NCBI GenBank assembly: GCA_035627955.1
Contig: DASPKU010000002.1
Coordinates: forward strand, 148,277 to 212,276
From: Phycisphaerales bacterium
GTDB taxonomy: Bacteria; Planctomycetota; Phycisphaerae; Phycisphaerales; UBA1924
Direction: 5' to 3'
Length of the DNA: 64,000 nucleotides
In this document: piece after piece, positions 35,329-44,168 of the stretch
Numbering within the stretch: position 1 is the stretch's first letter
How the letters are laid out: each line of letters opens with the position of its first letter
Notes under the pieces: model-generated
Databases searched by the model: none
Seen by the model: only the letters and a program-made list of their open reading frames with translations
What the model was told of the DNA's origin: nothing
Translations under genes and position numbers: made by a program

Positions 35329-35621
35329 TGGGCTGTCCCGGGTGTCAGAAGGAAGCGTCGCCCCCGGGAGTCGATCTGCCCGGGCGTGCGAGCGTGTGGT
35401 CGATCCCGTTTGAGCTGCTGATCCGGCTGTACCAGATCACGCTCTCGCGGTTCCTTGGCGGGCAGTGCCGGTACTGGCCGACGTGCTCGCACTATGGGCT
35501 GAAAGCTTACCGGTCGCACGGTGTGGTGCGCGGGACGTGGCTGACGGCGCGGCGGGTGCTGCGCTGCCACCCTTTCGCCAAGGGGGGTTACGACCCGGTG
35601 CCTCCTGTAAGTGGCGATTGA
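35328..35621 (+). CDS. yidD: Membrane protein insertion efficiency factor YidD
   Basis: The 97-residue protein has the YidD core: LLIRLYQITLSRFLGGQCRYWPTCSHYG, then RSHGVVRGTWLTARRVLRCHPF and the conserved GGYDPVP near the end. YidD is a small peripheral inner-membrane protein that aids YidC-dependent insertion. ATG 35328 overlaps the rnpA stop (TGATG), so the two are co-translated. An N-terminal extension of ~25 residues with CPGCQ precedes the core. yidC is not next to it here. Confidence 0.9.
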   Translation: MGCPGCQKEASPPGVDLPGRASVWSIPFELLIRLYQITLSRFLGGQCRYWPTCSHYGLKAYRSHGVVRGTWLTARRVLRCHPFAKGGYDPVPPVSGD

Positions 35622-35722
35622 GGGGATTTCCGCCGACAAAGCGCAGCAGGCGTGATAAGGTTTGCTCTTGCTAACGCACTCACGTTCAGCTGTGGTGTGA
35701 ACGGGTGCGGCATGGGGCGACC

Positions 35723-36325
35723 ATGAGCCGACTGCCTGCGGAGAAACGACGGGAGCAGCTACTGGACTGCGCGGCGGACCTGTTCGCCAAGAGCGGGTAC
35801 GCGCGGGCGACGACGGCGGAGCTGGCCAAGGCGGCCGGCGTGACCGAGCCGATCATCTACCGGCACTTCAACAGCAAGCGGGACCTGTTCATCGCGCTGA
35901 TCGAGCGGACGGCGAAGGCGACGCTGGACCACTGGGAGCAGCGGCTGGCCGACGCGAGCGACCCGGCGGAACGTCTGCGGAGGCTGATCGGCGACAACCC
36001 GATGGTGAGCAGCGAGGGCGCGGCGCCGTACCGCGTGCTGCTGCAGGCGATCACCGAGGTGAACGACCCGGAGATCAACAAGGCGGTGTCGGACCACTTC
36101 AAGAACCTGCACGCGTTCCTGGCGCGGGAGCTCAAGCGGGCGCAGGACGAGCGGAAGGTGATGAGGGTGTTCTCGGCGGACCTGATCGCGTGGACCCTGA
36201 TCCACGTGGGGCTGGGCTACGGCGTGCTGGTGGCGATGGGCGTGCCGGGCGCGGGCGAGGACGCCGAGGGGCATCACGTGCAGGGCATGCTGGAGCGGTT
36301 GATTGTGGGGCGGCACGAGGATTGA
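35723..36325 (+). CDS. TetR family transcriptional regulator
   Basis: The 200-residue protein has a TetR-type HTH at residues ~5-50: REQLLDCAADLFAKSGYARATTAELAKAAGVTEPIIYRHFNSKRDLF in order. A helical ligand-binding domain follows, ending VMRVFSADLIAWTLIHVGLGYGVL. TetR proteins repress nearby transporters or lipid genes until a ligand binds. I chose ATG 35723, close to the HTH. No obvious palindromic operator was recognised in the 100 bases upstream. A CATAGGACT array follows the gene. Confidence 0.88.
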   Translation: MSRLPAEKRREQLLDCAADLFAKSGYARATTAELAKAAGVTEPIIYRHFNSKRDLFIALIERTAKATLDHWEQRLADASDPAERLRRLIGDNPMVSSEGAAPYRVLLQAITEVNDPEINKAVSDHFKNLHAFLARELKRAQDERKVMRVFSADLIAWTLIHVGLGYGVLVAMGVPGAGEDAEGHHVQGMLERLIVGRHED

Positions 36326-36332
36326 GCGCGTG

Positions 36333-36358
36333 CCATAGGACTCATAGGACTCATACGA
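36333..36358. repeat. CATAGGACT-unit tandem repeat, site 2
   Basis: CCATAGGACTCATAGGACT followed by CATACGA shows almost three copies of the same 9-base unit seen at 24445 and 45361. It lies in the 46-base gap between the convergent tetR-like and pilB-like genes. Confidence 0.6.
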
Positions 36359-36371
36359 ACGCGGCTGTTGC

Positions 36372-38393
36372 CTAGTGCACCGCCTCGGTGACGCGGAGGA
36401 CTTCGCTCACGGTGGTGAGGCCCTTGGCGACCTTGCGCATGCCGTCGGCTCTCAGGGTGACCATGCCGCGTTCGATGCAGAGGCGGCGGAACTCGGCGAC
36501 GTTGGGGTTGCGGGCGATGATGTCGCGGAGCTGGTCGTCGACGGTGAGGAGCTCGTAAATGCCCACGCGCCCGGAGTAGCCGCAGTTGCGGCAGCGGTCG
36601 CAGCCCTTGGGGGACCAGACCTCGTCGGCGTCGAAGCTGTGCATCGCGAGGAAGTCGGCCATCTCTTCGGTGGGCTTGGTCAGGTGCTTGCAGTGGGTGC
36701 AGAGGCGGCGGATCAGGCGCTGGGCGAGCACGGCATTGACGGCGGCGCCGACAAGGAAGGGCTCCAGGCCGATGTTGACCAGGCGCGTGATGGAGCTGGG
36801 GGCGTCGTTGGTGTGGAGGGTGGAGAGGACGAGGTGGCCGGTGAGGGCGGCCTGCACGGCGATGTGGGCGGTCTCGTGGTCGCGGATTTCGCCCAGCATG
36901 ATGACGTCGGGGTCCTGGCGGAGGAGGGAGCGCAGGGCCGTGGCGAAGGTCATGCCGATTTTTTCGTGCATCTGCGTCTGGGTGATGCCGTCGAGGTGGT
37001 ACTCGATGGGGTCCTCGACGGTGCAGACGTTCATGGAGTTCTTGTCGAGCTGGCGGAGGGAGGCGTAGAGGGTGGTGGTCTTGCCCGAGCCGGTGGGGCC
37101 GGTGACGAGGACGATGCCGTGGGGGGCGTCGACCTGCTTTTTCCAGATGGTGTAGGTGTTCTCGTCGAAGCCCAGGTTCTCGAGCTCGACGTTGATGGAG
37201 CGGGTGTCGAGGATTCGCATGACCACCTTCTCGCCGTAGCCGGTGGGGAGGGTGGACATGCGGAGGTCGAGCTTGCGGTTGGCGACGGTGCAGCGGATGC
37301 GGCCATCCTGGGGGAGGCGGCGCTCGGCGATATCGAGGTTGGCCATGATCTTGAGGCGGGAGACGATGGCCGGGCCCATGGAGACGGGCGGGTTCATCAT
37401 CTCGAAGAGCTCGCCGTCGATGCGGAATCGGACCTTGAGCTTCTTCTCGGCGGGCTCGATGTGGATATCGCTGGCGCCCTCCTTGACGGCGGTCTGGATG
37501 ATGTAGTTGGCGAAGCGGATGACCGGGCTCTCGCCGGCGATCTTCTCGAGGTCCACCTCGTCCTGCGACTTCTTCTCGACCTGGACGTCGTTCTCGCTGA
37601 CCTCGGAGAGGATCTGGTTGACGTCGTCGGTGGGCTCGTCGTTCTTGCCGCCGCCGAGGATCTCGAAGGCGCCCTTGAGGTCGAAGGCGGGGACGAGGAC
37701 GATCTTGACGCCGGTGGTGCCCAGGGCCTTGCGGACCTCGTCGAGCAGGAAGACGTTGTCGGCCTGCGTGGTGCCGATGATGACGCGGCTGCCCTCCGTG
37801 CGGAGGGGGATGAGCATGTGGTGCTTGCAGAACTCGAGGGTGAGGCGCTGCACCAGCGAGCCGTCGAAGCCGCCCTCGAGGCCCTTGATGAGGTCGATGC
37901 GCTCAAAGGGGATCCCCGCGGCCTCGGCGACGCAGGACTGCACGCCGGCTTCGTCGGCGCCCTGCTCGATGAGCACGTCGGGCAGCTTGCGGTTGGGCGA
38001 GGCCTTGACGACGCTGAGCGCGGTGGTGAGCTTCTCGGCGTTGACCACCTGGCGGGAGAGGAGCAGCTCGGCGAGGGTGGGGTTGGCGCCGGCCTCGATG
38101 GCGGCGTCGGGGGTGTAGATCTCGCTGATAGCGGGGCCCACGGCGGGGCCGCTGGAGCCCTTCACCTGCTTCACCGCGGGGTCGTCGGCGGTGGAGGGCG
38201 CGTCCTGGCCGAAGGCGCGCTGGTTGGCGGGCATGGAGGGCAGGGGAGAGAACGAGGCCTCGGCCTCATCGACGCGGTGCTTGCGGTCGGCGGACTCCTT
38301 CTGGAGTTCCTTGGAGCTCTGGGCCTCCTTGCGGGCCTTGGGGTCGCTAACGCCCAGCTCGCTGAGGATGTCGTCGATGTTGTACTTGGCCAC
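36372..38393 (-). CDS. GspE/PilB-type assembly ATPase
   Basis: The 673-residue protein powers assembly of a type IV pilus or type II secretion pseudopilus. Residues ~1-110 are polar. A MshEN-like N-terminal domain follows (~100-250). The ATPase domain contains GPTGSGKTT at 432-440, the Asp-box-like VEDPIEYHLDGITQTQ, the Walker B DVIMLGEIRD and the His-box GHLVLSTLHTNDAPS. The C-terminal tetracysteine zinc site is CTHCKH and CDRCRNCGYSGRVGIYE. Start at GTG 38393 with GGGAGAG upstream. It is the last gene of the pilM-N-O operon, which supports a pilus role. Confidence 0.9.
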   Translation of the reverse strand: MAKYNIDDILSELGVSDPKARKEAQSSKELQKESADRKHRVDEAEASFSPLPSMPANQRAFGQDAPSTADDPAVKQVKGSSGPAVGPAISEIYTPDAAIEAGANPTLAELLLSRQVVNAEKLTTALSVVKASPNRKLPDVLIEQGADEAGVQSCVAEAAGIPFERIDLIKGLEGGFDGSLVQRLTLEFCKHHMLIPLRTEGSRVIIGTTQADNVFLLDEVRKALGTTGVKIVLVPAFDLKGAFEILGGGKNDEPTDDVNQILSEVSENDVQVEKKSQDEVDLEKIAGESPVIRFANYIIQTAVKEGASDIHIEPAEKKLKVRFRIDGELFEMMNPPVSMGPAIVSRLKIMANLDIAERRLPQDGRIRCTVANRKLDLRMSTLPTGYGEKVVMRILDTRSINVELENLGFDENTYTIWKKQVDAPHGIVLVTGPTGSGKTTTLYASLRQLDKNSMNVCTVEDPIEYHLDGITQTQMHEKIGMTFATALRSLLRQDPDVIMLGEIRDHETAHIAVQAALTGHLVLSTLHTNDAPSSITRLVNIGLEPFLVGAAVNAVLAQRLIRRLCTHCKHLTKPTEEMADFLAMHSFDADEVWSPKGCDRCRNCGYSGRVGIYELLTVDDQLRDIIARNPNVAEFRRLCIERGMVTLRADGMRKVAKGLTTVSEVLRVTEAVH

Positions 38394-38429
38394 GGTCTCT
38401 CCCTGCGAGTCTCGATGACGGGCGGCGAA

Positions 38430-39059
38430 TCAACGGGTCACGGGGCCGGTGCCCATGCGGGTGGGGGACTTCTTCTGGGTGTTGGGCTTGGGCTCCTCGA
38501 GTGAGAGGGTGAAGGTCTCGCCGTAGGCCTCGAAGGTGACAGTGCGGCCGCTGACGCCGGTGACGGTGAAGATGTCGATCTGGTCGCCGGTGCGGACGGT
38601 GAGGTCGTCGATGCGGGCGACGTTGCCGATGATGCCGCGGAGCTTCATGCGCTTGAGAGCGTCCACGGCCTCGGCGCGCCGGCGGTCGGCGTCGGAGAGG
38701 CCGGGCTCGATGGGGCCGGCGTCGGGGGTGACGAGGGCCTGGGGGCGCTCGCGCATGAAGGGGCTCTTGCCGAACTCGGTGAGGGTGACATCCAGGGGGT
38801 TCTGGACGCGGGCGAGGTCGGCCATTATGCGCTCATAGGAGCGGGCCTTGGCGGAGTCGTCCTCCTTGAAGTCAACGGGGACCTCGGTGAACTTGAAGCC
38901 CGAGCGCATGCCGTAGGAGCGCATGCCCCAGAGGGCGCCGATGCTGACGCTGAGGATGAGCAGCAGGACGGGAACCTGCGAGGGCATCTTGGGCTTGCGG
39001 GCGCCGGGGGCGGTGATCATGGGCGCGTCGTTGAGGTTGGAGATGTCGTTGCCGCTCAC
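38430..39059 (-). CDS. Type IV pilus operon membrane protein in the PilP position
   Basis: The 209-residue protein has a polar N-terminus, one membrane helix (VPVLLLILSVSIGALWGM) and a periplasmic part. The C-terminal region forms a small beta domain (LRGIIGNVARIDDLTVRTGDQ, then TVTFEAYGETFTLSLEEP), comparable to the C-terminal domain of PilP/GspC-type alignment proteins. Direct similarity to PilP is weak, so this call rests mostly on operon position: it overlaps the stop of pilO by ATGA and precedes pilB. Confidence 0.65.
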   Translation of the reverse strand: MSGNDISNLNDAPMITAPGARKPKMPSQVPVLLLILSVSIGALWGMRSYGMRSGFKFTEVPVDFKEDDSAKARSYERIMADLARVQNPLDVTLTEFGKSPFMRERPQALVTPDAGPIEPGLSDADRRRAEAVDALKRMKLRGIIGNVARIDDLTVRTGDQIDIFTVTGVSGRTVTFEAYGETFTLSLEEPKPNTQKKSPTRMGTGPVTR

Positions 39060-39610
39060 TTGGAACCTCCCTGGGCCAGCTGGGCCTCGTCCTGGAAGTA
39101 GATGCTGAGGGTGAACTCGGCCTTGAGCTCGACGCCGTCCTTGGGATTGCCCGAGATCTTCAGGTCGTGCACGCGGGTGATGCGGGGGAGCTTCTCAACG
39201 CTCGCGAGGAAGGTGAAGAAGCCGAGGAAGTCGCCGCTGACCTCGATCTCGATGGGCTGCTCCATGTAGAGCGCGGTCTGGATGGGGCGGAGCGTCTTCA
39301 TTGCCGGGGCCTGCAGGTTGTACGTCTCGGCGAGGTCGGAGACCTTGCGGACGACGTCGTCGACCTCCTTGCTGGAGGGCAGGCGGGCCTCGATGACCTT
39401 GATGCTGTTCTGGATCTCGGCGTTGCTGCGCTCGAGGTCGGCGTTGCGGGCGGTCTCTTCCTGGAGCTTTACCAGGAGCTGCTCCTTGTGCTCGACCTCC
39501 AGCTTCTGGGTCTGGATTTCGTTGTTGAGGGGCTTGAAGACGAAGAAGTAGCTGGCGATGGGCATGCCGACCACGGCGGCGATGAGCAGGGCGCGGAGGT
39601 GGGTGTTCAA
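39056..39610 (-). CDS. pilO: Type IV pilus inner membrane alignment protein PilO
   Basis: The 184-residue protein has an N-terminal membrane helix (LLIAAVVGMPIASYFFVF) and a coiled-coil periplasmic stem (QKLEVEHKEQLLVKLQEETAR). The ferredoxin-like PilO domain contains the family motif IEIEVSGDFLGFFTFLASVEKLPRI. PilO pairs with PilN in the inner membrane and links PilM and PilP. It overlaps both neighbours by ATGA, so it is translationally coupled to pilN and to the PilP-like gene. Confidence 0.85.
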   Translation of the reverse strand: MNTHLRALLIAAVVGMPIASYFFVFKPLNNEIQTQKLEVEHKEQLLVKLQEETARNADLERSNAEIQNSIKVIEARLPSSKEVDDVVRKVSDLAETYNLQAPAMKTLRPIQTALYMEQPIEIEVSGDFLGFFTFLASVEKLPRITRVHDLKISGNPKDGVELKAEFTLSIYFQDEAQLAQGGSK

Positions 39611-40452
39611 GGGTTGTTCTCCTGCTTGGGAGTGGCGTCGGTGATGGTGGGGCCGGCCTTGGCGTCGGGCGTGGTGCTGCCCTTCTGCAGCTGCGCGCTT
39701 CGGGCGGCCTTGAGGCTGGTCAGGCTGTCGGCGAGGACCTGCGAGTTGATGTCGGTCCTGATGCTTGCGGAGATCTCGAACTTGCGGAACTCCTTGTCCT
39801 TCTCCCTGGCCTCGCGGATGAAGGTGAGCTCGACCTTGTCGAGGATGGGGCTGTCCTTGAGGCTCTTGAGGAAGTCGGCGACATCGGAGTTGTTGTCGGC
39901 GCTGCCGCTGATGGTCATGGCGTAGGTGAACGTGGGGGCGGTGACCTTGGGCTTCTCGGGGGTGGGGTCGGGGGCGCCGGCGACCTTGTCGGTGAGGCTC
40001 TTGACGATGGGCTTCTTGGCGGGCGCGGCCGCGGCGGGTGCGGCGACGACGGGGTCCTTGCGGGTGCTCTTGATCACCAGCGAGTCGAGCGTGGAGGACA
40101 TGGGCTTGCGGAGGGTGACCTCGCCGAGCACGGCCCAGCGGGGCACGCGGTCGATAAGGGCGGAGGTGATCTCGGCCTTCTCCATCATCTGGGCGCGCTG
40201 GCTTTCGAGGGCCTTGAGCTGCTCGATCTTCTTGCCCTCGGCGTCGAACTGCTCGTTGACGAGCATCTGGCGGGCGCGGATGTCCTTGCCCTGCTGGTTG
40301 GTGACCAGGAAGGCGCCGACCACGCCGGCCATGACCAGCATGAAAAGCGAGAGGATGAGGATGTTGACGCGGGACTCGGTCTTGCGCGCGATGTAGTCCT
40401 CGGGGAGGAAGCTGCTGTTCGCGGGCGCGACTGGGCGGAAGGGGTTGCTCAT
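39607..40452 (-). CDS. pilN: PilN-like type IV pilus assembly protein
   Basis: The 281-residue protein has a short cytoplasmic N-terminus, a membrane helix (ILILSLFMLVMAGVVGAFLV), a coiled-coil segment and a periplasmic ferredoxin-like domain near ~185-245 (TFTYAMTISGSADNNSDVADF, then VELTFIREAREKD). The N-terminal NPFRPVAPANSSFLPEDY includes the short sequence likely to contact PilM, as in known PilN proteins. An Ala/Pro/Lys-rich insert splits the periplasmic domain. It overlaps pilO by four bases. Confidence 0.82.
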   Translation of the reverse strand: MSNPFRPVAPANSSFLPEDYIARKTESRVNILILSLFMLVMAGVVGAFLVTNQQGKDIRARQMLVNEQFDAEGKKIEQLKALESQRAQMMEKAEITSALIDRVPRWAVLGEVTLRKPMSSTLDSLVIKSTRKDPVVAAPAAAAPAKKPIVKSLTDKVAGAPDPTPEKPKVTAPTFTYAMTISGSADNNSDVADFLKSLKDSPILDKVELTFIREAREKDKEFRKFEISASIRTDINSQVLADSLTSLKAARSAQLQKGSTTPDAKAGPTITDATPKQENNP

Positions 40453-40485
40453 GGAGAGCTCCAGGGGGTCGGGGACATTCGTGGG

Positions 40486-41769
40486 TTAGAGGTCGGTGGG
40501 GGAGAGGCAGAGGCCGAGGGTGACGGCCCAGCCGGGCTGGGGCTGCTTGAGGTCAACGCCGAGCGCCGGCTCACTGCCGGTGCGGGCGACGCGGGCGAGG
40601 GGGTCGGCCATCTGCGCGGGCAGGCGGAGGGCCTTGGCAATGGCCTGGCAGAGGCCCTTGTGGCGGGCCTCGCCGCCGACGAAGATCGCGCGTTCTACGC
40701 GCTTGCCGGGAAACTGGCTCTCGTGGTAGCGGACGCACATCAGAACCTCGTCGGTGAGGCTCTCGAGGGGCTCGCTGAGGTCGGCGGCGGCGGGGGCGAA
40801 GGCGGCGCGGGGCTGGGCGGCGAGGTCGGTGGTGAAGCCGGTGGCGAGGGGCTGCAGGCCGCGTTCGTCGGAGCGCTTGAAAGGCTCGGCGTGCGCGCCC
40901 GCGCCGACGAGCGCGGGAGCGGGTGCCGCGACGGTGGCGGGGCGGTGGATGGTGCGGACGAGCTCGTCGGCCTCCATGCGGCGGCGGCCGGCCTCCGCGA
41001 GGTCGCACTTGAGCTGCTTGGCGATGGTCTCGTCGAAGTGGCGGCCGCCGAGCTGGATGGCGCGGGCGAAGGCGAGGTCCTTGCCGTGCGAGATCATGAC
41101 GTTGGTGGTGGCGTTGCCGATGTCGAGGTAGAGGGTGTTGATGGCGGAGTCGGTCTCGCGCTTGTGGACATGATCGAAGGTGCGGAGCACGGCGGCGAAC
41201 TCGCTGTGCATGCCGACGGGCTGGAGCTTGCAGGCGGCGATCGCGCCCATGAGCTGCTGCACGAGCTCGAAGGAGACGGCGGTGACGATGACCTCGGCCT
41301 TGCCGGGGCGGTCGGGCGCGGGGACTTCGGTGAAGCGGTGCACGATCGTCGCGGGGTCCAGGTTGAAGGCGCCAGGGAGCGCGGCGTTCACGAGCGCGGC
41401 CGTGGACTGGCCCTCGACGCGCTGCAGCGAGAGGTGCTTGCAGTGGATGGCCCAGGCGGGGATGGCGCACACGGCGCGCTTGCCCTTGAAGCCGCCGGAG
41501 CGGAGGAGGCGCGGGAGGCCTTCGAGCTGGAACTTGAGGCGGCGGGACTGGTCGCGGAGGAGGTCGAGGGGTGTTTCGAGGCAGGCCGCGGCGACGAGCG
41601 AGGGGGGCTCGCCCTGCTGCACCTGGAGGATCTTGAGGGCGGCGGTGCCGAACTCGATGGCGATGGGGAGGGCGTGGGTGGTGTTGATGCCGAGCGTCTC
41701 GCCCACGGAGGAGGAGAGGACGTTGCCCAGCTTGGAGAGCGAGCTGAACTTGGGGACGTTGAACGCCAT
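40486..41769 (-). CDS. pilM: PilM-like actin-fold pilus assembly protein
   Basis: The 427-residue protein has the FtsA/PilM actin-like ATPase fold. ALPIAIEFGTAALKILQVQQ near residue 40 is the phosphate-1 loop region (canonical DxGxxxxK, here EFGTAALK). INTLYLDIGNATTNVMISHG near ~220 is phosphate-2, and AIFVGGEARHKGL is the adenosine motif. PilM is cytoplasmic and binds the PilN N-terminus. An Ala/Pro-rich insert of ~60 residues lies before the last third. ATG 41769 starts the first gene of the five-gene operon; the 194 bases upstream should carry its promoter. Confidence 0.85.
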   Translation of the reverse strand: MAFNVPKFSSLSKLGNVLSSSVGETLGINTTHALPIAIEFGTAALKILQVQQGEPPSLVAAACLETPLDLLRDQSRRLKFQLEGLPRLLRSGGFKGKRAVCAIPAWAIHCKHLSLQRVEGQSTAALVNAALPGAFNLDPATIVHRFTEVPAPDRPGKAEVIVTAVSFELVQQLMGAIAACKLQPVGMHSEFAAVLRTFDHVHKRETDSAINTLYLDIGNATTNVMISHGKDLAFARAIQLGGRHFDETIAKQLKCDLAEAGRRRMEADELVRTIHRPATVAAPAPALVGAGAHAEPFKRSDERGLQPLATGFTTDLAAQPRAAFAPAAADLSEPLESLTDEVLMCVRYHESQFPGKRVERAIFVGGEARHKGLCQAIAKALRLPAQMADPLARVARTGSEPALGVDLKQPQPGWAVTLGLCLSPTDL

Positions 41770-41963
41770 CGGCGGGCAAGCTCCACACGGGGCAGGACAG
41801 GCAGGTCGGGGGCAGCATGTGCCCGCCGGCGCGCGTGTTCGCGGCAGGAGGTGCATCGGCCAGCGGGGTGCGGGTGTTCAGCGTGTCAGGGTCGAGTGCA
41901 GATTGCCCAGGCGTCGCGGGCGTGCGGGGCGGCGCAGGCGGTACACGCGGCGTGTCAGGCGTG

Positions 41964-42656
41964 TCAGACGCCTTTGAGCACAGACCCGATAACGCTCGTG
42001 AGCGTGCTCAGCGCCTCGCGCATGCGCCAGGTCTGGTTCGGCCGGTCGCCGGTGGTGTTGCTGATGACGCGGAGCTCGGCGAAGGGAACGCTGAGGCGCT
42101 CGGCGACGAGGGCGACGGCGGCGCCCTCCATGGCCTCGGCGAGGGCGCCGGTGCGGGTGCTGACGGCGCGGGCGAGGGTGTCGGTGCCGGAGCAGGTGGA
42201 GACGGTGGCGATGGGGCCGGTGTGGGTGCAGTGGGGGCGGAGAGCTTCGAGGGCGCGGGGGTCGGTGGGGATGTGGAGGCCGTGGGGGGAGGGGGCGAAG
42301 CCCAGGGCGGTGAGGTCGTCGAAGCCGGTGGGGGTGGCGACGCCCTCGTCGGCGAGGATGGAGTGGGTAGCGGCGATGGTGGCGAGGAGCGGGAGGTGGC
42401 CGTAGGTGCCGGCGATGCCGGTGCTGAGGACGAGCTTGTGGGAAGCGTTGAGGACGCGGGCGACGGCGCCCGCGGCGGGGGCCTTGCCCACGCCGGTGAT
42501 GACGAGGTCGGTGGTGGCGGTCAGCGGGATCAACTGCCATTGGGGCAGCGGGTCGGGCGCATGCATCGGAGTTGCGGCAATGACGGCGCGGGCTTCGATG
42601 TCCGCGGCGACCGCGATCAGGAGTTTCCCGCCCTGGATGAGCTCGGCGAGCGGCAT
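41964..42656 (-). CDS. mqnB: Futalosine hydrolase
   Basis: The 230-residue protein is a nucleoside phosphorylase-fold hydrolase that splits futalosine in the alternative menaquinone pathway. It contains LVITGVGKAPAAGAVARVL, LVLSTGIAGTYG and, near the C-terminus, EAMEGAAVALVAERLSVPF followed by ISNTTGDR, a segment typical of MqnB that separates it from MTA/SAH nucleosidase. It implies that this organism makes menaquinone by the futalosine route. It starts nine bases after the HD-GYP gene, so the two may share a transcript. Confidence 0.87.
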   Translation of the reverse strand: MPLAELIQGGKLLIAVAADIEARAVIAATPMHAPDPLPQWQLIPLTATTDLVITGVGKAPAAGAVARVLNASHKLVLSTGIAGTYGHLPLLATIAATHSILADEGVATPTGFDDLTALGFAPSPHGLHIPTDPRALEALRPHCTHTGPIATVSTCSGTDTLARAVSTRTGALAEAMEGAAVALVAERLSVPFAELRVISNTTGDRPNQTWRMREALSTLTSVIGSVLKGV

Positions 42657-42665
42657 GGGGGCATG

Positions 42666-44072
42666 CTACGCGGCGGAGCGCTCGGCGTGGCTGGCGGGCG
42701 CGAGCGTCACCTCGCCGGCGTGCAACTGGCGGCGGGCCTCGTCGAACTGGCGCTCGGCCTGGACGAAGGCGTCGACCACGAGGGGGTCGAGGTGTGAGCC
42801 GCGGGAGTCGCGGATGAGGGCCGCGGCCTCGGCGTGGGAGAGCGAGGGCTTGTACACGCGGGCGGAAGTGAGGGCGTCGTAGACATCGGCGAGTGCGACG
42901 ATGCGGGCGGCCAAGGGGATCTGCTCGCCTTCAAGGCGATAGGGATAGCCGCGCCCGTCGTAGCGCTCGTGGTGGGAGAGGGCGACCTGGATGCCCATGT
43001 TGATGAGGTCGTCGTCGCCCACGCGCTGGCGGATGGCGGCGAGGGTGTCGGCACCGATGATGGGGTGGAGCTCCATCAGGCGGCGCTCCTCGGGGGTGAA
43101 GGGCCCGGGTTTGAGGAGGATGGCGTCGGGGATGCCGACCTTGCCGATGTCGTGCATCGAGCTGGCGAGCTTGAGGCGCTCGATCCAGGGGCGGTCGATC
43201 TCGGGGTGCACGCCCAGGAGGTGCTCGGCGAGGATCTCGCTGTACTGGCAGATGCGCTCGAGGTGACGGCCGGTATCGGAATCGCGCGAGTCGGCGAGCT
43301 TGGCGAGGCCGAAGATGACGCCGTTGCGGATGGCGAGACCCTGCTGTGTGCGGCGCTCGACCTCGTGCTCGAGGCGTTCGTTGGCGCGCTCCAGGATGCT
43401 GTCGTAACGGCGGACGAGCATGATGGAGCCGAGCAGCGTGACGCCCAGCACGCAGAGGCCCGCGGCGGCGCCCCAGATCGTGAAGCCGCCCGTCAGGCGG
43501 GACTCCAGGGCGGCGATCGCCTCGGCGGACTGGTGAGCCACGATCCTGGTCTCGGCGGTGGGGTTGTACATGACGGCGACGGAGGCGTTGCCATTGAGCA
43601 GGTCGGTGTCGCCGGTGAGGATGGTGCCGGGCGTGATCCCGGCGACCGAGACCTTCTCGCCGCTGGGGTGAAGGGTGATGACCACGTCCGAGTAGTCGAT
43701 GGAGCGGAGGTTGGGGTTCTTGCGGAGGCCGGGGTGGCAGACGATGTGGCCGAAGCGGTCGATGAGCACGAGGCTGGCGCCGCGGGGCATTTTGTAGGTT
43801 TCGACGAGGGATTGCGCGGCCTCCCAGCCAGTGCCCGAGTAGCGGAGCGGGCCGGCAGTGACCTTGGCAAGCTGCTCGTTGAACTGCTCGACGCCGCGGG
43901 AGACTTCTTCCATGAAGCGGTCGCGGGCGCGGGCGGAGACGTCGGCGCGGGCGAGGTGGAGGCTGGCGAGCCAGCCCAGGCCGATGACGGCGGCCTGGAG
44001 CAGGACCGTGAGCGCGATGAGGGTCGCGCGGCTGCGGATGCGCAGGGGTCCTGTCTTACGGAACGGGTGCAC
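42666..44072 (-). CDS. Membrane-bound sensor HD-GYP phosphodiesterase
   Basis: The 468-residue protein has two membrane helices (LIALTVLLQAAVIGLGWLA near the N-terminus, and IWGAAAGLCVLGVTLLGSIM at ~200) flanking a ~150-residue extracytoplasmic sensor segment. A coiled coil leads to the HD-GYP domain: SSMHDIGKVGIPDAILLKPG and HHERYDGRGYPYRL. Metal-binding residues are intact; the GYP loop reads GRGYP. It should degrade cyclic-di-GMP in response to an outside signal. It is directly upstream of mqnB. Confidence 0.88.
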   Translation of the reverse strand: MHPFRKTGPLRIRSRATLIALTVLLQAAVIGLGWLASLHLARADVSARARDRFMEEVSRGVEQFNEQLAKVTAGPLRYSGTGWEAAQSLVETYKMPRGASLVLIDRFGHIVCHPGLRKNPNLRSIDYSDVVITLHPSGEKVSVAGITPGTILTGDTDLLNGNASVAVMYNPTAETRIVAHQSAEAIAALESRLTGGFTIWGAAAGLCVLGVTLLGSIMLVRRYDSILERANERLEHEVERRTQQGLAIRNGVIFGLAKLADSRDSDTGRHLERICQYSEILAEHLLGVHPEIDRPWIERLKLASSMHDIGKVGIPDAILLKPGPFTPEERRLMELHPIIGADTLAAIRQRVGDDDLINMGIQVALSHHERYDGRGYPYRLEGEQIPLAARIVALADVYDALTSARVYKPSLSHAEAAALIRDSRGSHLDPLVVDAFVQAERQFDEARRQLHAGEVTLAPASHAERSAA

Positions 44073-44168
44073 GCCAACAGATCGGATGGAAACTGCGCCG
44101 ACTGCAGAGCGCGTGCGCGGTATGAGCGGGTCTGAATGTGTGCGCGGGGGATCGGGGCGGCGCGTGCG

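Noticed and set aside
36375-38504. 709-codon plus-strand frame opposite the pilB-type gene
   Set aside because: Antisense of a well-defined ATPase; very Gly/Asp/Val-rich with no recognisable domain.
42834-44135. Long plus-strand frame opposite the HD-GYP sensor gene
   Set aside because: Antisense frame without motifs; the minus strand encodes intact HD and GYP motifs.
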